Below are positions 53,101-62,100 of a stretch of DNA of 64,000 bases, piece after piece; position 1 is the stretch's first letter, and the number at the start of each line of letters is the position of its first letter. This DNA comes from Gordionus sp. m RMFG-2023 (lineage: Eukaryota; Nematomorpha; Gordioida; Chordodea; Parachordodidae). A program made the translations under genes and the position numbers. The notes under the pieces are model-generated. The model had not been told where the DNA came from. It did not search any database and was given only the letters and a program-made list of their open reading frames with translations. The stretch lies in contig NC_088777.1 in the NCBI RefSeq assembly GCF_954871325.1, positions 23,227,366 to 23,291,365 on the forward strand, written 5' to 3'.

Positions 53101-56100
53101 AATTTGAGGTTGGGATAATTTTTTCATAATAATTATTCATTTTCATTTCTTATACATTTTGTTTGGATTCCTATTAGCCGTCTATTATTTTAATGAAAAA
53201 AATGAATATGTTTCTAACGATTGAGCAAGAATTTGCTCAAATTTAGAATAAATTAAGTAAAGAGATATAATTATAATTCCATCAAACTCTTTAATTAATG
53301 ATGAACAGATTTAAACCAAAATCAAATGTTGGAACTTGACTTCAGATACCATATTAAAATTGATACCGATATTCCAGAGGCATCAACTCCAAGAAGCCTT
53401 TTTATAATTTCTGACAATTTAAAATGAAGGTAAAAAGCAGATGCATTATTTTTGGCAAGCTTTTTCATTGCATAAGGATGATTTGATATAAAATTGACAT
53501 AAATTCTTCAATAAATTTATTCCCTAATTGTATAACAAAAACATAGTAATGGATATATTCAAAAAAATTAAATGATAGGAATAATACTCAAAACATAATT
53601 AAAAGATCAGACGATACACTATCGACTAAAGCATCAAAAAAAACCCAATTTGATTACATAGAATTTGGATTTTGAACATTTCCGATATTAGTAGATTCCT
53701 TTGATATTATATAAAGGAAAGAGAAATGATAAATGCGATTTGACTATTAAGAGGTGGCTAAATTTTATTATTATAAATAATTTTACTTGTTATGTTAATC
53801 CTGAATCTTTTGGCATATTAAACTCCTATGAAAATCAAATTATAATATTGTTTAAATTTAATGAGGTACAAAAAATTTTCCGCCTTTTTATTAATATAGT
53901 ATTGATTCATTTATTATTTTTATAGTCCTTTTTTAATCACCAATTTTATCCACTATTTTATAAAAAAAGCTTTGTAGTCATTTTTTTATATACATAATTC
54001 TTTTTTTTTTATTTACTCTATAATTATATAATATATGTTTTTTATACATTTTAGCCGGAATGTGATTTTTCCGACAATGTGTTATTTTTTCAACTTTAAA
54101 TCATATTTTGAGCTCGTTTTTTTGAAAATTTAAAAATCTAATTTTACCAGAAATGTATTCCATCATGTTAATAATACCTATCATAAGAATTGTAGACAAT
54201 ATTCCATAACTTTTGAGTCATTTATTATATTTATAAAAAATATATTGTGAAACTAATATAAATTATATTGAGTCCATAAGTTCATGGCAATATTGTCTAA
54301 AATTCATAGGGGTATTCAAAACATGTGGAATACACTTCTGGTAAAATTAAAATTTAAAAAAAAATGATTTAAAGTCGCAAAAATAACACATTGCAACTAA
54401 CATATGTTTAGCGACAATTTTTTGATCCGAGATATAAATATATACATTATTTTAAAAAATTAAATTCGTTTTTATAAAGTACCCAATTTATATATAAAAT
54501 AATAATCAGAGAGGTTACCATTTGTACGGCCCGACCCGACCCAGATTAAAAAATTTTTGGCCCGGCCCGGCCTGGATTTTTTTTCAAAAATTTTTTACGG
54601 CCCGACCCGGGTTTAAAAATTTTAGGCCCTGTCCGGATATTTAAAAAAAAAATTTTCTCGGAATTTTAAAATTATATTCGACCTGGTATATACAAAAATT
54701 CATTATTTCGTATTTTATCATATTTTTCGGCGAGTATTATCATTTAATAAGCAAGTATATTAGCTAATGTTGTTAAACGGCTCGCGTTTTGAACCGATTT
54801 TTAAAAACGGCTAACAATATTTTAGCCAGAAAAATATTGACTAAGCCTCTAAATTTCGATATTATATGTCTAGATATTTGCTCCTTCTATGAGCAAAATT
54901 TTCAGGCTTGCATAATATTTTTCTGGATAAAAAACTGAGTTAGCCATTTTTAAATCGACTCAAAACGAGCCGTTTAACAACACTATAACATATTTTTTTT
55001 TTATTCTAAACAAATATTTATATCATACAAATTGATACTATAAAAAATTTGTGTAAATAATATTTTGAGAATATACTATGTATTTATAAAAAAAATAAAA
55101 ATGATATTTTAATTAATAAAAAATATAACATATATTATATATTATATAATAATGTATTTAATCGTTTGCGTATTTATTCCATGGCAGGAAAACTATAATT
55201 TTATTATGTAATAGAGTGTTAGCTAGTGTTAACTTTCACCAAACATTATATTAATCATAACTATATATAATCATTATAACCATATCTAATTGACCAATAT
55301 AAAAATTCATGAAAAAAATTTTTAGGCCCGGCCCGGTATATTTTAAAAATTTAAAATACGGCCCGGCCCTGGTACCCGGGCCGTGCTTAGGGCCGGGCCT
55401 GCAGGTTTCTGATAATAATATTTTGCACTCTTAGATATGCCAATAAGAAACGTAGAAAAAATTTATGATCAGCTTTATCCCTAATAAACTTAGGGCCATT
55501 CCGTGAACCTCCGGTGCTTTGACCATAATTCTTGAAAATATATTAAGCGTTTTATATATGATAAATATGTTTAAAATTAATATTACCCAAATAATCGAAC
55601 TATAAGAGCCATGGGTCAGGGATTAATGTTATCCCAGGGCAGCTAGTTTCTTCCTAAATAATTTAGAAACTAATAACTTTGAGATTTATAATTTAAGCCA
55701 AATATGTAATGTTTCACACAAAATTGCTTATTTATGAGAAATTTTAACATACCAAAAGTAACTTTAAAATTTTACATTTTCACTAATAACTTTTTTTTTA
55801 CAAAAGTTGCTTAAACTTAATATTAATCCTAAATGGTATAAAAAATTTCCATTTTATCATATCTATCCTGAGAATTAGAATATTCTATCTCCACTTTTGT
55901 AATTTTATAGGATAGCAATTTAAAAAATTAAGTTGCTATTGTTTTCAATAGGATGGTTAACCTTGTATCGGCTTTAATTTGTATTTTATAAATATTTCGG
56001 ATTTTTTAATGAAAATTGAATGGTATAATTATAAAAAATTGATTTATATAAAAATGTCATTTTTGACATGCCAAATAAATGTATAAAAAATTAAAAATAT

Positions 56101-59100
56101 TACATAGCATTATCATTTTAAAATTAATATATACTTAGCATCATCATTTAAAATTATTTAAATATAATACAAAATTAAATATGATTTTTATGCCTTACTA
56201 AAATTCTTACTTTAAACTTTTTTAATATTAATTCATAATAAAGTCTCAAGTTGGCATACCATGGTACAATTTTATATATTATAACAAAATTAAACAGAGA
56301 ATTTATGATATAATAAAGAATTAAAATACTTGTTTAGAGCATAATCTTGAAAATAGTCTTGATCCTTTAATTAAATATTCTGTTAATTTAGCTTCCTATG
56401 AGATTAAATACAGCTCTATGAATATATCGCTCTTGGAAATCCTCATTCCTTTTTAAAAATTTATGGTACCCAGTAATATTTAGTTTATTAAATAGATTAA
56501 TATATCTCCCATAACTTAAATTCGTATTAAAGGCTAAAGCTGTCAATGGGAACCATCTCTTTCATCATTTGAAGAACGATTGCCTTTTGATTATCATTAT
56601 TTGCTTTGTTTTTTTTCTGGCTTAATTCCGAACCATTCAATAATAACACTAAAATACATATTTAGCTTTTTAATACCTTTTTTATTTGTAATAAATGTGA
56701 TTAAATCTATAATGAATAATAATTGTATATTTATTATATTTTTTGTTTTTTATAAGATAAAATTCATATAAAATGATTGGCTAAAACATGCCTCGTGTTT
56801 TCATAACTTAAATTTTTTATTTTTTTAAAATATATTAAAAAAATATAGAAGCTTTTCCTTTATATATTAATTTATACCATAGATAAATCAGATATTTGAA
56901 CCTTCCTTCTGAAAAAATTGGTTCGGGTTTGGGTACAGTGAAAAATCTCTGAACCCGGTTCGAGTTCATGGTTCGGAGGTCAATAATGACTTATTAAAAT
57001 TAATTAAAATAACAGAAACATCATTTTTTTTAAAATTTATTTTAATTAGTATTGCCATAAAAATAATCTATATCATCATAATTATAATATATTATATATC
57101 ATATAATACTACAATACAATATAACATTTTTATTTAGGCGAATTATCATAACTTCTAAAATATCGTCATTAAGATTTCCATGTAAGTCCGAAAATATAAA
57201 TTTTAATGATGAGAATGATCGGTCAACGCTAACCTAGTAATTATAAAAGTTTAATATAATATATATAATGTATTGTATTGCTGGGACACCTAGAACAATT
57301 TTCGCCAACGTGTATAATTTTGCATCCTTATTAAAAAATTTTAATGTGTGAAAAATTTCTAATAATGAGCTAATTGGAATCTGTTGCCTATGATGCTGTG
57401 TTAATTTAATTTTTTTTCTTTTTCTAATAACAATTCTTCAAAATCATTATCAAGATCATTTGTAGCTGAAATTAATGCTGATCAATAATTTATAATTTAA
57501 TGATTTTTCTCATAATTCCGTTTATTGAGCTCTAGCAACCTCTTCCTGATCAATGGTTAATAGGATTTGATATCTGGGGTCTAAATATAGTGATGCATAT
57601 AGAATATTATTTAAATAAGTATCCATTTTTTCCAATTCTAAACGGCATTTTACCCAAATGCCATAAAAATAGGAGCTCCGATTGCACCCTCAAGGTTGTC
57701 ATCTTAAGTGGTTTCAAAATTACACTTATGTTAACAATTGAATCCCATTCTGTTTCCTCAAGAATAATTTCCTATGTTGTAAGTCCATACAAAAATCTTT
57801 CAAATTAAACAATCGATCCAGTATATCGTAAACCGATTATACAATCTTGTACAATCAATTGTTGCCATAGGTTTTTTCAGTGATTTCAAGATTCTAAGGA
57901 TCGTTGGACTTCTTGAAAATTTTATCACTTGCCTTGCTCGGTCAATACTCGATTTTGCATAACTTGTCTTTAAAAAATGGCTAGTGTATGTGCTACACAT
58001 CTAATGCTATAAACTTATGGAGAATCTTTCAATATCTGGCCCAGATCTGCTTTATTATATCATCATTTATATTGTCTTCATCGAAATTCTCCCCTTCCAC
58101 AGATTCATTTAATAATCTATTAGACTTGATTAAATCTGTACCATTATTGATTGTTATAGTGTATAGGTTGTTTAATGTATGTAATGCCAAATTTATTTAG
58201 GGTTTCTAAAATCATATCATCTCCTATAGCTATTTCTTTCATCTCCAAATTTCTTAATACGATAATATTATCTCGAACATACTGAATAGTTATTCCCAGA
58301 ATGCTTCGATCTAATCGTTTAGCAGAATCAATTTTTAAACAAGCTTTATTTTTTTATTCTCCTTTAATGCCCTTGTTCAGGGTCCCTGGTTTAAAATAAA
58401 TAAATGCTTTATAGATAACGCTAATAATTTATTGTTGTTTTTCAATAAAAATAAATGGTGTACATAATTCAATAAAATTTTACATCCAAAAATAAAAATG
58501 TCAATGAGTCCTGTTTTTTTGGGGGGCTTCCCTACTGAAACATAAAATAAAATCTTATTTTTAAGTTATTTATACTCCATTTTGTCGATATAAGAGTTTA
58601 TTTTATGGGATGCATTGTATTTGCATTCTGTTGCAATTTTTATTAAAGGCATTAAGTATATTTTCATTTTAAAAACTACTATTGATTATTTTTACATATT
58701 AATTACGGTGTAATATTATTATAATTGTATACATTTAATAAAGAAATATTTTTGTTATTTTATTTTTTTCATATTGACCACACCATTTCAATTTAAGTAA
58801 TGAAGCATTAAATTTTATATTATATGATTTACATTGAGGTATTCGGGGTCAGGCACGCAGACCCTATGAACAATGGAACGGAGAAGGTATGGACTACTGT
58901 CGATGGCTTGATCATCGGGGTATAGTCATTGGCCAAGAATCTAAAAAACTAATTAAACGAAATATTCTATGGACGACTTATGACGAAAGTCGCAGACCCT
59001 GTTAGGGTTGGTTTTATCTGGTTTTTAATTAAGGACGACTTTCTACGAAAACCGCACAACCAGTTAGGGTTGATTTTGGGGTGCATACGTAAAGTGTAAG

Positions 59101-62100
59101 TCATTTTATTAGGATAAAAAATAATTTCAATCAAAATCAAGACAAATTATAATAGCTGACATACATATCCGTGAGAATAATGTAGATCGCGCATCAAATT
59201 AAGATAAATTATAAGTTTTGAAATTAATTTCAAGATAAAAAAAAGGAACAAAAATGTTTCCGATTTTTCGTTTTTGTTTGCTATTTTTTGAAATACAATG
59301 GATTTAATCAAAAAACATTATTTCGAAGTGGCCATTTTTTATGATAAGATATAAATTCAAAAGTAAACAAGAGGGGGATGCCACAATATATGTGCCCGGG
59401 TCGGGTTGTATTTTAATTTTTTATAAACCCTAAAAAATACCCTTACCAGAGTTGTTAAAGTAGCGCGCTAGTAGCGCGCTATCTTTTTTGGTAGCTATAG
59501 CTAATAGCCGCTACTTTTTTTTTTAATTATTTAATTTTTTAGCGCGCTACTTCGCTACTTTTAAAAAATATAATGAATGTAAGTATAAACATGAAAATTT
59601 AAATATAATATCATAATTAATTATAATTTTTATAATTTATTATTTAATTTTGAAATTTAAATATATTTTTAATTTATATTTTCAATCTGTGTTAATAATC
59701 TAAAATGGCATCGCCCATGGATATCCAAATCCTTGAAAGTGATTCAGACATGGAAGATTCAATGGAAGAAAATGTACTTAATAGCTCTAATAACGATTTC
59801 CCATTCCCTAGATTTGAAAAATTTTTTAAAATAAATATTAAAACAAAATCTGGATTCAAATTCCTGTGCTTAAAATGTAAAAAAAATATATCATCAAATC
59901 AATCGAGTAGCTATAACCTGAAGAAACACCTAAAGGTAAATTGTTATTTTTACATTATAATATTATTTATTTTATTAGACTGTTCACGCCAATTGCTATA
60001 AGGAAATAGAGAAACATATAAAATTTTGGTATAAGAGAATCTTCATTCAAAAAGACAAATACTATCCAAACCAAATTAACTGATAATAAACATGCCAATA
60101 TTTCACAAAAATTGGCTGATAAAGTAATTGTTGATTTTATTATTGACACAGTTCAGCCATTGTCGGTTGATAATCCATCATTTACTATGATGATTAAAAC
60201 TTTATCCCCTGGCACAACAGTTTTATGTCGCCAGACACTTATGAATAAAATAGCCGACAACTTCAAAGTGATGAAAGATGCTCTAATAGTAGAGTTATCA
60301 GATATATCTTATGTACACCGGCAGATAGTTGGACACTTAACAGAAGGTAAAAACTTATTTATATGCTTTAGCAAAGCAAAGCTTACTGATCGTCGCTCTA
60401 GACTTGGGGATGATAATATTGAAATAATATTATTATTAAAATGCAACAAAATAAAATAAATATTTATTTATATTGCTTATTTTTTTATAATCTAAACTAA
60501 CTATATTTTTATATTTATAAATGTTGATTTTTATATATTATTTATTATACATTTACATTATAAGCAAAAATAAATAAAAAAAATTTGTTTCATTTGTTTC
60601 TAAAATTTTTTTTATAAAAAGTAGCTAATAGCGCGCTACTTTTTTTGACAAATAGCGAAAGCGGTAGCGCGCTACTTTTTTTGACAAATAGCTATAGCGG
60701 TAGCGCGCTACTTTTAAAAATAGCGTTTAACAACTCTGACCCTTACCAGGCCGTATATTTTAAAACCAATTATTTTAAATCACCATAAAAGTAAAAATAA
60801 ATATAATATATTAAAAATAATCCGGGCCGGGCCAGAAATTTTATTTTATTAAAAATACGAGTCGATCCTGAAAACATAAACCCGGGCCGAATAAAATTTT
60901 TATTAAAAAATCCAGGCCTCGAAGTTTTTTTTTAAAAAACCCGGGCTAAGCCTTATAAATGGTATCTCATCAGGTCTCTAATATATATTTATTATGAAAA
61001 CAAAAATCACATATGTTTTCGAAATTTTAAATGAAAAGCCGATAATAAAAAATACATGATCTTTTAATTAAAAACAATCATCGGCTACAAAAATGATATA
61101 TTATTTGACACCAGAAATATTTTAAAATTTATGAGATTTGTTAAAACAAGATCGCGCTTACTTTCTAAAATTTTGGTTATACAACCCACTTTACAATTTT
61201 ATTCGCTTTCAAGTAGTGTACCGATATTTTATATCGGATCGGGCCGATATTTCATCCATTTTAAAATATCGGTTATCAGCAAATATTATAAAATTTTCCT
61301 ATCCGATAAAAAATGGCGTTTTAAAAAAATAATATATTATAAAATTAAAAAAAAAAGTTATATCTAAAAACCATTTATTTTTATAAATAAAATCGAAATC
61401 CATTTTTGTGTTTAATTTTTTTAATAATAATATTAATTAATAAACATTCTGCCATATTGTTATTTTTTTTCGCATTCTGTTTATAAATGTGTACAATAAT
61501 CTCTTCAGAATCTGTTTTTAATGATGCAAGTGATATTGATAGTCCCCATCACCGCAGACTGATCTCTGATAAATTGGAAATTTTGGTATTTCTAAAAAGA
61601 AATATCGATATATTAATTTTAAATATTTATTTCAAATTTCATATATATTTGTTTATTACTAATTATGTAAATAGCTTAATGTTATTACTTATTATGTAAA
61701 TAAGTGATTTATCAATAAAATGTTTTATATACATTTAGAATTGCAATTAAATTGAATATAAACGATAACTGATCATTATAATATATTTAAATGACATATG
61801 TTATGGTATAGTTAAATTATAGATGTTATACTATAAGAAATATATTAAAAATTAAAACCATTGGTATCTTTACAGAATACAAAATTAGATGATATCGGAT
61901 CGGTAATTGGCCGATATCAATTTAATATCTGGAATATCGGATCGGCCTCCAAAAAGTGGTATTGGTACACCCTTACTTTCAAGTATGATGTTCGAAAATA
62001 ACATTTTTTGAACGATATGTCATGGAATGACCCTATATTGATAGCGTTAAACTCAAAAATATAAGATAAACTATTCCCTTTTCTTACTTTACCAATAAAA

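Larger units (their letters stand above)
59395..60970. mobile_element. Second GGCCC-type element, split by a hAT
   Basis: GTGCCCGGGTCGGGTTG near 59,391 and CCCGGGCTAAGCC near 60,940, plus inner CGGGCCGGGCCAG, mark a relative of 54,507-55,411. The hAT at 59,447-60,738 sits inside it with its own duplication. Outer ends are degraded and the limits approximate. Confidence 0.5.
55493..62033. mobile_element. Possible large element with GGGYCATTCC ends
   Basis: Left end GGGCCATTCCGTGAACC; right end GATATGTCATGGAATGACCC. The end motif agrees with the 41,982 and 28,914 elements, but similarity does not run deep and no target duplication is visible, so the two ends may come from different insertions. 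Confidence 0.3.

Noticed and set aside
58972-59082. TTAGGGTT motifs suggesting interstitial telomere repeat
   Set aside because: Only two isolated occurrences within a 60-bp duplicated unit, not a telomeric run.
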